From: Sandaracinomonas limnophila
GTDB lineage: Bacteria > Bacteroidota > Bacteroidia > Cytophagales > Spirosomataceae
Reading direction: 5' to 3'
Assembly (NCBI RefSeq): GCF_004005965.1
Contig: NZ_SACY01000004.1
Location: 186,001 to 250,000 of the forward strand
Length of the DNA: 64,000 nucleotides
The notes beneath the pieces are model-generated. The model was not told where the DNA came from, did no database searches, and saw nothing but the letters and a program-made list of their open reading frames with translations. Shown piece by piece: positions 7,501 through 14,214 of this stretch. A program made the position numbers and the translations under genes. Each line of letters opens with the position of its first letter. The stretch's first letter is position 1.

Positions 7501-9131
7501 ATATTTGGCGCGCGTCCAACTATTTCGCCATCCGAAGCCACAAAAAATTGGTCAAAATCCTTTTTTTCATACACTACTTGTGCATAATGAAGGCCGGCAC
7601 GAGTAAAGGAAAGTAGATCTCCCGGGTTTTCAATAGTGATAAATCCGGCTTGTCTAAATTGATAAAAGCCCGATTTTAAATCCGCTTCTTGTTTGTTGAA
7701 TTTATAGGCAATATCTCCCAAATAAGCCGATGAAATCTTTTTTTCTTTGAAATAATTATATAAAATTCTAAGCGGATCGTAGGTTAAAACTCCTAAGGTA
7801 TTTCGTAAGCGATTGGGCTCAAAAAAATCATAAGATTCAACCCAAGCCGGAACTTCCCCTTTGGCGGCCACTCGAAAAAAATCGATACGATGAAGTGGGG
7901 GAGAAAGAATGGCTAAATCTGCTGAAAGTCGAAGTTGATGAAAAGAGTCTTCAAAAAATAGTTTTTCGGCAGCAAGTCCAGGCAGTTTTTGCACATGAAA
8001 AGTTTCTGATTTTGCTTGCCAATTCATTTTTACTCGTTCATGCGAAATGGAATCTTTTGAAGAAATATAAGACGAGAAAATTCCTTCCGGAATTTGTACC
8101 GATTCGTCGGGCAAAATCCAAAGAACATCTGCTAAAGCTCTAGCCATTAGGCTGTCTTTTTGAAAGATTTCAAGTTTTGCTTTGTGGTGCAAATCGCCCA
8201 ACAAGCCTCTTTTTTCATTTGAAATCCAAAGGCGACCATTTGCCTTCCAAAATTGACTTACAAGGGCCTTAGGCAAATCCTCTTCCGCTTTAAAGTCGAA
8301 AGAAAAATACTTTTGTCCCGCTTTTTTCTTGATTTGTATAAAGCCTTCGCCTTTAATGGCTAAGTCTTTTTCTTTCCAAATACTGGTTTTTGAAAGAATT
8401 TGTCCTGATTTTGGTAGAATTGAAAAATTGCCTACCTGCCATTGCCCCGCTGGAATTCCCATTTTCTCTCCAGCAATTAGCGTATTGATTCCTTTTCCAA
8501 ATCTATTCTTAATATCCCAATAAAACATATCTGCGTTTAAACGAAGCGTATCTTTTTGAGAAGTAAAAGTTATTTCTGGGGCGTTAAAGCTAATTAAAGG
8601 TCCGGATTGAGATTTTGGTTTGTTATCCGTTGTTGAGTCTGGATCAATGCTTGCCCAGGAAAAAACAATATCACCTTTTATTCCTAGGCCTACCGATCCT
8701 AAGTCGGTAAAAAAGTTGTTGTATTGCCAAGATTCAACCTGTTTAGCAAATTCGAGTGCAGTTTTTGGGTCCTTTGCTTCTAATAATTTATTCCAAACTT
8801 GGATGAAGCCCTTTCTAGATTTTTCTGAATTTTCAAATTGTATGAAACTTCTAACAAAAAAATAGGCCAGTTCTCCTGATTTAAAGCCTTTTGAGGGCAT
8901 GTTTTTCAGAATTTGATCATATTCGGCTAATTCCTCAGAAGAAATTTTAGGGTTTTTGTGAAATGCCAACCACCTATCTCCTACCAAAAATGCATCACGA
9001 AATCGTGATTCCATGATCCAATTTTTTACTTCTTGCGGAAATTTATCAGGTGTTGAAAAGACCTGAGCACTTGTACTAATTGCACAAAAAATAAAAAATA
9101 CTCCAAAAAGAATTCGTTTGATAATAGGCAT
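4587..9131 (-). CDS. Very large secreted beta-rich protein of unknown function
   Basis: Starting at the ATG at 9131 the product is 1,514 residues and begins with a clear Sec signal, MPIIKRILFGVFFIFCAIS, ending in TSAQ; an upstream in-frame ATG at 9167 would add 12 residues before the signal and is less likely. The body consists of alternating hydrophobic and polar strands with many short loops, recurrent FDFSKFTINFDKIDS-like and LSADLAIL-like segments, and no recognisable catalytic motif. The tail is a Lys/Pro/Thr-rich basic stretch (about the last 25 residues) ending in KSKQGGF. It is cotranscribed with plsC and divergent from kdsC, which points to the cell envelope. An AsmA/TamB-like or surface-scaffold role is possible but unproven. 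Confidence 0.85.
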   Translation of the reverse strand: MPIIKRILFGVFFIFCAISTSAQVFSTPDKFPQEVKNWIMESRFRDAFLVGDRWLAFHKNPKISSEELAEYDQILKNMPSKGFKSGELAYFFVRSFIQFENSEKSRKGFIQVWNKLLEAKDPKTALEFAKQVESWQYNNFFTDLGSVGLGIKGDIVFSWASIDPDSTTDNKPKSQSGPLISFNAPEITFTSQKDTLRLNADMFYWDIKNRFGKGINTLIAGEKMGIPAGQWQVGNFSILPKSGQILSKTSIWKEKDLAIKGEGFIQIKKKAGQKYFSFDFKAEEDLPKALVSQFWKANGRLWISNEKRGLLGDLHHKAKLEIFQKDSLMARALADVLWILPDESVQIPEGIFSSYISSKDSISHERVKMNWQAKSETFHVQKLPGLAAEKLFFEDSFHQLRLSADLAILSPPLHRIDFFRVAAKGEVPAWVESYDFFEPNRLRNTLGVLTYDPLRILYNYFKEKKISSAYLGDIAYKFNKQEADLKSGFYQFRQAGFITIENPGDLLSFTRAGLHYAQVVYEKKDFDQFFVASDGEIVGRAPNMSINLQNKQLAVNGVNEIMVSDSLHAAFRPQNKQLVFTKGRDFDLDGEVKIGNYRFRGPDFRFDFSKFTINFDKIDSITFFPLKKDGSLSNKEVGSELKYESGSILLSPPNNKSGRIANKAFPKLIIPKGVTAYFNEDWRANGVYSTKNYFQVPSIQLDSLLNKEITFEGAFISDGIFPPLKTNLEYMEDLSLGFQYRSKLSLDIYAKKGKFQNTGKLAMEKSGLHGPGQLQLLGISSDSKDVFFYPDSLNSKGISGKITSIAPYNYLPQASFLSHNLYWEKSTDSLIIQPIKNNFKLYNNVAELNGTLKIHQKNVFGQGELIQQEGYFISDSFEFYANNWKTSNAKLRIGKNLKQFKPAIYSPEIAAESDLKQKKINFRAPKNSSDEAQIVFPFIGYQSNGLEATWDIENRHFKLSNKKGFVLSAWESDSTQISDSLSISNLQGSSTGKGTITAKSADYDLKLEFLQLGGVENVSIGPSLIYPFKGQFGIQKDRKFKPFQNAKAVLDAKNERHILNNLQVIDANENYFRGEGDYLLPRSSGDSILIRFKQFEFVPGAKSTDESFVKAEAHFGEKNNLSITPHQWFKGDVLLESNKEFIQFKGFVRPNLGLSGLRTGWIPFEPKPGEAPKLQLNESLNDENGRPVTAGIFINEQNKLYPTFLGPQSDDQDPIVFSAEGSVTEEKDRFVIEGKQSKTELLFKERQFNAYGPIHFFEGNKLLKAAGNLVMSTDTLLPRLNTWLSLQFPFAPELLKNMGEKIVKHFLDEGPSENSSDEPEQRDDYLRRAQLILDQKIPEATMLKMDKDHVPLHLVNPEFGKTINFSRVDWSWLPNTSAFYSSGPISIVNVGNVDINSQIKGFMEVIKKPNKEEFYGYWEISEDLWYFFAYFEGELGVYSSDNAFLGVVRDLVKNGKKDKGQIRIVEAAADEKDAFLKRFTSYYRKVTPSQKTKKQVEKPKETPKPKTKSKQGGF

Positions 9132-9201
9132 TTGAAAAGCTATCGGACTATTCGGGTAAAAATACATAAAAATTTAAGATATTTGAGGTAAATATTCAAT
9201 T

Positions 9202-9714
9202 ATGCATAACGTATTAAGCGACTTCAAACATATAAAGGCCTTTGTTTTTGATATAGACGGAGTAATGACAAACGGACAGGTTCATGTCTTAGAAACGGGA
9301 GAACATTTCCGAACATTTTATATTCGTGATGGTTATGCAATTGAAAAAGCCAGAGAGGCAAATTATGAAATGTGTGTCATAACTGGTGGTGGGCATGCGG
9401 GAGTTAAGAAGCGCTTAGAAAACTTGAAATTTCAACATATATATTTCGGATTGGGGGGAAAAGATAAATTAGAAACCTATTTGGAGTGGTTGGAAAAAGT
9501 TGGATTAGACGAAAAGGAAGTACTTTATATGGGCGACGATGTGCCCGATTTAAAGATATTATCGAGACCAAATTTGTTGAGTACCTGTCCTGCCGATGCG
9601 ATTCCAGAAATACAATCTGTTGTAAAATATGTATCTACATACAATGGAGGAGAAGGTGCTGTTCGAGATGTAATTGAAAAAGTAATGAAACTTCAAGGCC
9701 GTTGGCCACAATAA
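9202..9714 (+). CDS. kdsC: 3-deoxy-D-manno-octulosonate 8-phosphate phosphatase (KdsC-type HAD hydrolase)
   Basis: The 170-residue protein has the capless HAD layout of KdsC. The nucleophile motif is FDIDGVMTNG (Asp at about 17 and 19), motif II is CVITGGG, a Lys lies in the central VKKRLENL region, and motif IV is GDDVPDLKIL. The length is normal for the family. KdsC removes phosphate from KDO-8-phosphate in the synthesis of the lipopolysaccharide inner core. The next gene begins 1 base downstream, so the two are coupled. YrbI-like relatives acting on other 8-9 carbon acid phosphates are an alternative. Confidence 0.9.
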   Translation: MHNVLSDFKHIKAFVFDIDGVMTNGQVHVLETGEHFRTFYIRDGYAIEKAREANYEMCVITGGGHAGVKKRLENLKFQHIYFGLGGKDKLETYLEWLEKVGLDEKEVLYMGDDVPDLKILSRPNLLSTCPADAIPEIQSVVKYVSTYNGGEGAVRDVIEKVMKLQGRWPQ

Positions 9715-9715
9715 T

Positions 9716-10231
9716 ATGCCTGTAATTTTACCTGTTTTAGGGATTTCCCCACAATTGAACGAAACTTGTTGGGTGGCACCGAATGCCACTATAGTTGGGG
9801 ATGTGAAATTTGGTAATCATTGTACCATTTGGTTCAATGCTGTAGTACGTGGTGATGTGAATTCCATTGAAATTGGTGATTATTCAAACATTCAAGATGG
9901 TGCGGTTGTCCATTGTACCTACCAAAAAACTAAAACAATAATTGGTAAGCACGTTTCTATTGCCCATAATGCGATAGTTCATGGGTGCACAATTGAGGAC
10001 AATGTGCTGATTGGTATGGGGGCTATTGTAATGGACAATGCCTATATAGAAAGTGGAAGTATTATTGCAGCAGGAGCAATTGTTACGCAGGGAACACGAG
10101 TTAAATCAGGTTCTATTTATGCAGGAAATCCGGCAAAGTTTTTAAAGGAAGTAAGTCCTGAAGCGGCAGAAGTATTCCAAAGAACTTCCATGAACTATGT
10201 TAAATATGCTGAATGGTTTAAAAATCCTTAG
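9716..10231 (+). CDS. Gamma-carbonic anhydrase family / left-handed beta-helix protein
   Basis: This 171-residue hexapeptide-repeat protein has runs such as IGDYSNIQDGAVVH, IGKHVSIAHNAIVHGC, and IEDNVLIGMGAIVMDNA. These carry the three metal-ligand His of YrdA/PaaY-type proteins (one in VVHCTY, one in IAHNAIVHGC). Many YrdA-like members bind metal but their activity is uncertain. The ATG overlaps the region one base after the kdsC stop (TAATATG), so translation is probably coupled. The end overlaps the convergent glycosyltransferase by 4 bp. Confidence 0.9.
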   Translation: MPVILPVLGISPQLNETCWVAPNATIVGDVKFGNHCTIWFNAVVRGDVNSIEIGDYSNIQDGAVVHCTYQKTKTIIGKHVSIAHNAIVHGCTIEDNVLIGMGAIVMDNAYIESGSIIAAGAIVTQGTRVKSGSIYAGNPAKFLKEVSPEAAEVFQRTSMNYVKYAEWFKNP

Positions 10232-11232
10232 ATTTTAACATTATCTACCCAATCAATAAATCGTCTAAAAGGCAAGGTCAAATATTTTCTAACACGTTTG
10301 TAACGCTTAATGGTTTGTGGAACCTCTGGTTTTATGTAAAAGCAAGGGTATTTTTTATAGGTTTCTTGTCCGTTTTTAATTAATGTTTGTGCGTAAAAAT
10401 CAAAAATTGAGGCCACATCAGATTTTTCAAAGAAAGTATATCTGTTTTGATATTTTGATATTTCAGTTGGGTTACTCGGTTCGTAGCCTGAAAAATGGAA
10501 AAAGATTAATGGGTATTTTTCGTTAACAAAATATCCATTTTCGGTTTCGCTAAGGGATCTTTCGTGAATGTTCCAATAAGCCATATTTAAGCCTTTGTGG
10601 CGCGAAACAAACACATCTTCGTAATAAATTGGCGCAAAATTTACCCAATTTTGATCTACAAACATTCCGTTTTCTAAATCGATATAGCAGTGATCATACA
10701 ATCTTTCTGCCCACCATTGAAGAAAAGTTTCTGTAGTTTTGCTTCTTTTTGTTCCGATAAATCCCAAATTATACATACCTGTATTTAAAAGGTCTCTTTC
10801 TTGGGGGCGACACTCGTCGGGGAAGGGGCTTAAAATATGTGGCGTAAGGAACAAGGAATTATTGCCCAGACCTTTTTCAATTTCAGTTAGTGGTTGAAAA
10901 ACGATTATATCTGGGTCGAAATAATGTAAAATTTCTACTTCAGGATAATTTTTGTAGATATATTGAAGATAAAATGGTTTTACGGCTGTATTCAATTCGG
11001 TAATATTGTACCGATCACACATATCTTCAAAATCAGGAATGCCGATTTGGTGTAATTCTAGGATGGTATAATTGGGTAAATCAGAACTAGGAATATCTGA
11101 TTTATCCAACCTGTCCACCAAACCAATAACAAACGAATAGTCGGGATTATGTTCCAATAATGATTCTCCAAGCGAATTTGCTTGGGCCAAATAATTTATG
11201 GAACAAATAGTTAAAACGACCTTCTTTTGCAT
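10228..11232 (-). CDS. Nucleotide-sugar glycosyltransferase (GT-A fold, GT8-like)
   Basis: The 334-residue protein has a cytosolic start, VVLTICSINYLAQANSLGESL, that is typical of the nucleotide-diphospho-sugar transferase fold, and a DxD motif in ILHYFDPDIIVFQPL that binds Mn and the sugar nucleotide. Later segments NTGMYNLGFIG and FHFSGYEP match the acceptor-side half of the family. The acceptor is unknown; surface polysaccharide or lipid-linked glycan synthesis is likely. It converges on the carbonic anhydrase-like gene with a 4-bp overlap. Confidence 0.85.
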   Translation of the reverse strand: MQKKVVLTICSINYLAQANSLGESLLEHNPDYSFVIGLVDRLDKSDIPSSDLPNYTILELHQIGIPDFEDMCDRYNITELNTAVKPFYLQYIYKNYPEVEILHYFDPDIIVFQPLTEIEKGLGNNSLFLTPHILSPFPDECRPQERDLLNTGMYNLGFIGTKRSKTTETFLQWWAERLYDHCYIDLENGMFVDQNWVNFAPIYYEDVFVSRHKGLNMAYWNIHERSLSETENGYFVNEKYPLIFFHFSGYEPSNPTEISKYQNRYTFFEKSDVASIFDFYAQTLIKNGQETYKKYPCFYIKPEVPQTIKRYKRVRKYLTLPFRRFIDWVDNVKI

Positions 11233-11289
11233 AGGAATGAATAAGGCTGCAAGTTCGGGAATTTTATTGGAAAAGGGAAATAATTAAGC

Positions 11290-11346
11290 TACCTCCCCCT
11301 GCCCCCTCCTTTGGAAGGAGGGGGTGGCGCAAAGCGCCAGGGGCGG
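11290..11346 (-). repeat. Compound hairpin repeat, copy A
   Basis: Two hairpins sit inside an outer imperfect stem. The first arm pair is CCCCCTCCTT and AAGGAGGGGG around TGG (11302-11324). The second is GGCGC and GCGCC around AAA (11326-11338). Flanking ACCTCCCCCTG pairs imperfectly with CAGGGGCGGT. It ends directly at the stop codon of the downstream serine hydrolase gene. Copies B (37050-37109) and C (32170-32212) are below. Confidence 0.85.
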
Positions 11347-12609
11347 TTATTTCAAACTACCATAAATAATATTCTCAATCTTACTTGCCAATTCCCCATG
11401 CGAATTGGGTGTATGTTGGGTCATGATGAGAACAATCATATTTTCTTTGGGATCTGCCCAGTAGGTAGTGCCATAATAACCTCCCCAAGAAAAACTACCC
11501 TTACTTCTCATTTTTAAATTAGCCGTTTTTTCGCCAACCAATTGAAATCCAAGAGCGAAATTGTCATCACCCATAAGTCCTGGTGCTAATTGTGGACTAA
11601 CCATCAGTTCTGCTGTTCTTCTTCCTATGATTTGTTTGCCATTGTAAAGGCCTTTGTTCAAGAGCATTTGCAAGAAAATTGCATAATCGTATGCAGTCGA
11701 AACCAAGCCTGCCCCTCCAGAAAAATAGGTTTTTTTCTGAAGTGGATAATTTGGATTGATATTTCTAAAAGTTGGTGACCAAGGAATGACGGTATGATTT
11801 TCGTCTTCGGTATAAACTGAGGCCATACGGGAACCTTTTTCTGCAGGAAGATTAAAATACGTGTCCTTCATTCCCAATGGCTCAAAAATGTGTTGATGAA
11901 AATATTGTTCGAGGGTTTGTCCTGAAATAATTTCAACCAAGCATCCTAACAAATCGGTATTTAGACCATAGGTAAACTTTTCTCCAGGTTGATGTGCCAA
12001 AGGAAGCTTTCCCATTGCTTTCATTTTGGTTAAAAGGGATTCTTTAAATTCCCCTAATCCAGATGGAATTTTGGCCTTTGCATAAATGGCTTTCATGTTG
12101 TTGGAGCCAATGTCGGCATAATCGATTCCTGATGTATGCGTCAATAAATCCCGGAAAGTGATTTCTCTTTTGGCAGGGATTGTGGTATAGGAAGAGTCTG
12201 CTGGATTGAAATCTTTTACAACTGTCGGATTTTTAAATTCCGGAATAAAAAAGGAAATCTTCTGATCTAGGCTCAACTTCCCTTGTTCAAACAATTGCAT
12301 TATTGCTAAGGAAGTTATTGCCTTTGATTGACTCATGATGCGATAAATTGCATTTGCCTCCATAGGTTTATTCGTGGCAGCATCTGCTTTTCCGAATCCT
12401 TTATAATAGACCACCTGATTATCTTTTACAATAATTACGGAACTCCCCACCAACCATTTATTATCTAAATAAGGTTTAATTTCTGACTCGATATGGTTTA
12501 AATGATCGTATCGAATGTGTGGGTTATTGGATATGATGTTTGGAGATAGAGTCTGTCCGAACAGTGAAATGGACAGCAGAAATAAAAATCCGGTTTTAAA
12601 AAGTTTCAT
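11347..12609 (-). CDS. Secreted beta-lactamase-family serine hydrolase
   Basis: The 420-residue protein begins with a Sec signal (MKLFKTGFLFLLSISLFGQ). The SxxK motif is IMSQSKAITSLAIM (nucleophile Ser followed by Lys), the second motif is YGLN (YxN-like, in FTYGLNTDLLG), and LLTHTSGIDY is typical of this class C-like penicillin-binding group. Such proteins are esterases, D-amino peptidases or peptidoglycan enzymes more often than true beta-lactamases. It is followed on the minus strand by repeat copy A and lies downstream of the REP transposase with a 20-bp gap. Confidence 0.9.
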   Translation of the reverse strand: MKLFKTGFLFLLSISLFGQTLSPNIISNNPHIRYDHLNHIESEIKPYLDNKWLVGSSVIIVKDNQVVYYKGFGKADAATNKPMEANAIYRIMSQSKAITSLAIMQLFEQGKLSLDQKISFFIPEFKNPTVVKDFNPADSSYTTIPAKREITFRDLLTHTSGIDYADIGSNNMKAIYAKAKIPSGLGEFKESLLTKMKAMGKLPLAHQPGEKFTYGLNTDLLGCLVEIISGQTLEQYFHQHIFEPLGMKDTYFNLPAEKGSRMASVYTEDENHTVIPWSPTFRNINPNYPLQKKTYFSGGAGLVSTAYDYAIFLQMLLNKGLYNGKQIIGRRTAELMVSPQLAPGLMGDDNFALGFQLVGEKTANLKMRSKGSFSWGGYYGTTYWADPKENMIVLIMTQHTPNSHGELASKIENIIYGSLK

Positions 12610-12629
12610 AAAATGGATAGTTTATAGAT

Positions 12630-13286
12630 TTATTTACCCTTCCAATTTACAACATTATTTTTAATGTATGCATTTACCCGTTCAATTCCAGTATATTGAA
12701 AAATAATCCGGTCGTGGTAATTACGTTGCCATAATTTGTTTTGGAATTGTGGCCAACCCAATGTTTTAACACCATGAATATATTTTACCGTTGTAATCGA
12801 TTTAAACGCATCAATTATTAATCCCACGGTCACCCCAGGGGCAACCCTTGTGGTTACCCCATTTGTGGTTGCCCCATTTGTGGTTGCCCCATTTGTGGTT
12901 GCCCCATTTGTGGTTACCCCCCCATTTTTAACACCCATATTTTCGGTATTTGATTTTGGGGCAACCACATCATTGGTATTTGATTTTGGGGCAACCACAA
13001 GGGTTGCCCCTGAGGTGGCGGGAACGATTTCCAATAATGCGTGAAAATGATTTGGCATGACGACGAATTCGTGCAATCGGATATTTTTAAACCGATTGGT
13101 TAATTCTAACCATTCTGCACTAACCATTTCACCTGCAGGGTTTAATTTACAATTGTATTTGTTTCCCAACAGAAATCTTCTGTTTTTGATACATATCGTA
13201 ATAAAATAAAAACCAGGTTTTGAATAATCGTGTCCCTTAGTTCGAATTGAATGCCGATTGTGGACGGCAGGATTATACTTTGACAT
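12630..13286 (-). CDS. REP-associated tyrosine transposase (Y1_Tnp family) with internal repeat insert
   Basis: This 218-residue protein matches RAYT/IS200-like HUH nucleases: VVMPNHFHALLEI holds the HUH pair near residue 80, and the Tyr-containing RNYHDRIIFQYTG follows near the end. Between them, roughly residues 90-150, lies a low-complexity insert of NGATT pentapeptides and VVAPKSNT segments not expected in the core fold. On the DNA the insert is a 15-bp tandem array flanked by two inverted hairpins. RAYT enzymes recognise REP hairpins, so the gene carries probable cognate elements within itself. It is probably intact because the reading frame is unbroken. The flanks show no obvious insertion-sequence ends. 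Confidence 0.9.
   Translation of the reverse strand: MSKYNPAVHNRHSIRTKGHDYSKPGFYFITICIKNRRFLLGNKYNCKLNPAGEMVSAEWLELTNRFKNIRLHEFVVMPNHFHALLEIVPATSGATLVVAPKSNTNDVVAPKSNTENMGVKNGGVTTNGATTNGATTNGATTNGVTTRVAPGVTVGLIIDAFKSITTVKYIHGVKTLGWPQFQNKLWQRNYHDRIIFQYTGIERVNAYIKNNVVNWKGK
12838..12860. repeat. REP-like hairpin inside the transposase gene (left copy)
   Basis: GGGGCAACC (12838-12846) and GGTTACCCC (12852-12860) pair with one G-T or A-C mismatch around loop CTTGT. The reverse strand reads AACC-ACAAG-GGTT at its core, the same core as the hairpins at 12988 and 27774. Confidence 0.85.
12857..12916. repeat. Four-copy 15-bp tandem repeat encoding NGATT
   Basis: The unit CCCCATTTGTGGTTG repeats four times, the last ending in A. 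Being 15 bp, it keeps the transposase in frame and adds NGATT pentapeptides. Confidence 0.95.
12988..13010. repeat. REP-like hairpin inside the transposase gene (right copy)
   Basis: Perfect 9-bp inverted repeat GGGGCAACC (12988-12996) and GGTTGCCCC (13002-13010) around loop ACAAG. In the minus-strand frame it codes part of the ATLVVAPKS stretch. Confidence 0.9.
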
Positions 13287-13368
13287 ATTGAAATAATTAG
13301 CGGTTAAAATCTTTAAACGAGATTTCCCGTAAATATTTCATCAAGAAAATGATAATTTTCCCTGTAAA

Positions 13369-13398
13369 ACAAAAAATCCGTTAATTGCTTAACGGATT
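13369..13398 (-). terminator. Terminator of the tRNA-Gly/tRNA-Leu operon
   Basis: AATCCGTTA (13375-13383) and TAACGGATT (13390-13398) form a perfect 9-bp stem. On the minus strand it is followed by a T-run, an intrinsic terminator just past tRNA-Leu. Confidence 0.85.
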
Positions 13399-13412
13399 CA
13401 TGTCGATTGTTG

Positions 13413-13498
13413 TACCTGGGGCGGGAATCGAACCCGCACGAGCGTTTCGGCTCACAGGATTTTAAGTCCTGCGTGTCTACCAGTTCCACCACCCAGGC
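13413..13498 (-). tRNA. tRNA-Leu (anticodon TAA)
   Basis: The 86-nt reverse complement has acceptor GCCTGGG pairing with CCCAGGT, a long variable arm (TGAGCCGAAACGCTCG), anticodon TAA in the loop CTTAAAA, and T-arm GGGTTCGATTCCC. CCA is not encoded. Confidence 0.97.
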
Positions 13499-13515
13499 AG
13501 CCCTGAAATTTAAAA

Positions 13516-13529
13516 GCACCGAATGGTGC
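13516..13529 (-). other. Spacer hairpin between tRNA-Gly and tRNA-Leu
   Basis: GCACC and GGTGC pair around a GAAT loop; on the minus strand TTTTAAATTT follows. It may act as a weak terminator or a tRNA processing spacer within the operon. Confidence 0.5.
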
Positions 13530-13536
13530 CTTCAAA

Positions 13537-13612
13537 TGGAGCGAAAGACGGGGTTCGAACCCGCGACCTCGACCTTGGCAAGGTAGCGCTCTACCAGCTG
13601 AGCTACTTTCGC
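13537..13612 (-). tRNA. tRNA-Gly (anticodon GCC)
   Basis: The reverse complement is a 73-nt cloverleaf plus encoded CCA: acceptor GCGAAAG pairs with CTTTCGC, discriminator T, then CCA. The anticodon loop is TTGCCAA. The anticodon stem CTACC/GGTCG has a T28-C42 mismatch where CGACC would pair fully. T-arm is CGGGTTCGAACCCCG. Confidence 0.95.
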
Positions 13613-13623
13613 ATTTGGGAGTA

Positions 13624-13654
13624 CAAAAGTAAAACAGATTCTTCTTTTATGCAA
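13624..13654 (-). promoter_or_regulatory. Promoter of the tRNA-Gly/tRNA-Leu operon
   Basis: On the minus strand TTG (13652-13654), a 20-base spacer and TACTTTTG (13624-13631) match the Bacteroidota consensus TTG-N19/21-TAnnTTTG. It ends 11 bases before the mature tRNA-Gly. Confidence 0.85.
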
Positions 13655-13660
13655 GTCGTT

Positions 13661-13694
13661 TTTGAAAAAATCCTGAAATATTTCTCTATTTTTG
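13661..13694 (+). promoter_or_regulatory. Promoter of the Lrp-family regulator gene
   Basis: TTTG (13661-13664) is followed after 22 bases by TATTTTTG (13687-13694), ending 22 bases before the start codon. The -33 box lies near the divergent tRNA promoter. Confidence 0.65.
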
Positions 13695-13716
13695 TTTTTC
13701 GGAAACAATCCTAACA

Positions 13717-14178
13717 ATGCATAAATTAGATCAGACAGACTTAAAACTATTGGAAATACTGCAGGAAAACGCAAAAATCACCAATGCTCAACTATCCAAA
13801 GAAATTGGCCTTTCGCCAGCTCCAACCTTAGAAAGGGTGAAAAAATTAGAAAGTTTGGGGATTATTGAAAGCTATCATGCAAAAATAAATAGAGATAAAG
13901 TTGGTTTAGGCGTTACTACTTTTGTAACCGTAACCCTGACTGGTCATAAAAAACAAGTAACCGAATCTTTTGTAAAACAAATCAACCAAATTCCTGAGGT
14001 CATTGAGTGTCATTACGTAACAGGGAATGGGGATTTTGTATTGAAAATCATTTCAAAAGATATCGCCTCATACCAGAAATTGATGCTTGAAAAAATAAAT
14101 GAAATTGAGGAGGTTTCTGGAACTTCAACGATGGTGATTTTATCAACTTTTAAAGAAAGTCCAGTTCTTCCAATATAA
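13717..14178 (+). CDS. Lrp/AsnC-family transcriptional regulator
   Basis: The 153-residue protein has an N-terminal winged HTH (LDQTDLKLLEILQENAKIT, then TNAQLSKEIGLSPAPTLERVKKL) and a C-terminal RAM ligand-binding domain (VIECHYVTGNGDFVLKIISKD). Such regulators sense amino acids and form octamers. It is transcribed alone; a 10-bp-stem bidirectional terminator lies immediately downstream, starting at its stop codon. Targets are unknown. Confidence 0.9.
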   Translation: MHKLDQTDLKLLEILQENAKITNAQLSKEIGLSPAPTLERVKKLESLGIIESYHAKINRDKVGLGVTTFVTVTLTGHKKQVTESFVKQINQIPEVIECHYVTGNGDFVLKIISKDIASYQKLMLEKINEIEEVSGTSTMVILSTFKESPVLPI

Positions 14179-14210
14179 AAGGTGCCTTCGAGAGCCTCAG
14201 GCACCTTTTG
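14177..14210. terminator. Bidirectional terminator between lrp-like gene and the ThuA fusion
   Basis: AAAAGGTGCC (14177-14186) and GGCACCTTTT (14200-14209) form a perfect 10-bp stem with a 13-base loop, and A/T runs on both sides serve both converging genes. Confidence 0.9.
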
Positions 14211-14214
14211 GGTG

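Noticed and set aside
12857-12916. A CRISPR-like array in the transposase gene
   Set aside because: The 15-bp units are contiguous with no spacers and encode NGATT pentapeptides in frame.
12630-13286. A full insertion sequence with terminal inverted repeats
   Set aside because: No target-site duplication or terminal repeats were seen around the gene; RAYT genes are normally stand-alone.
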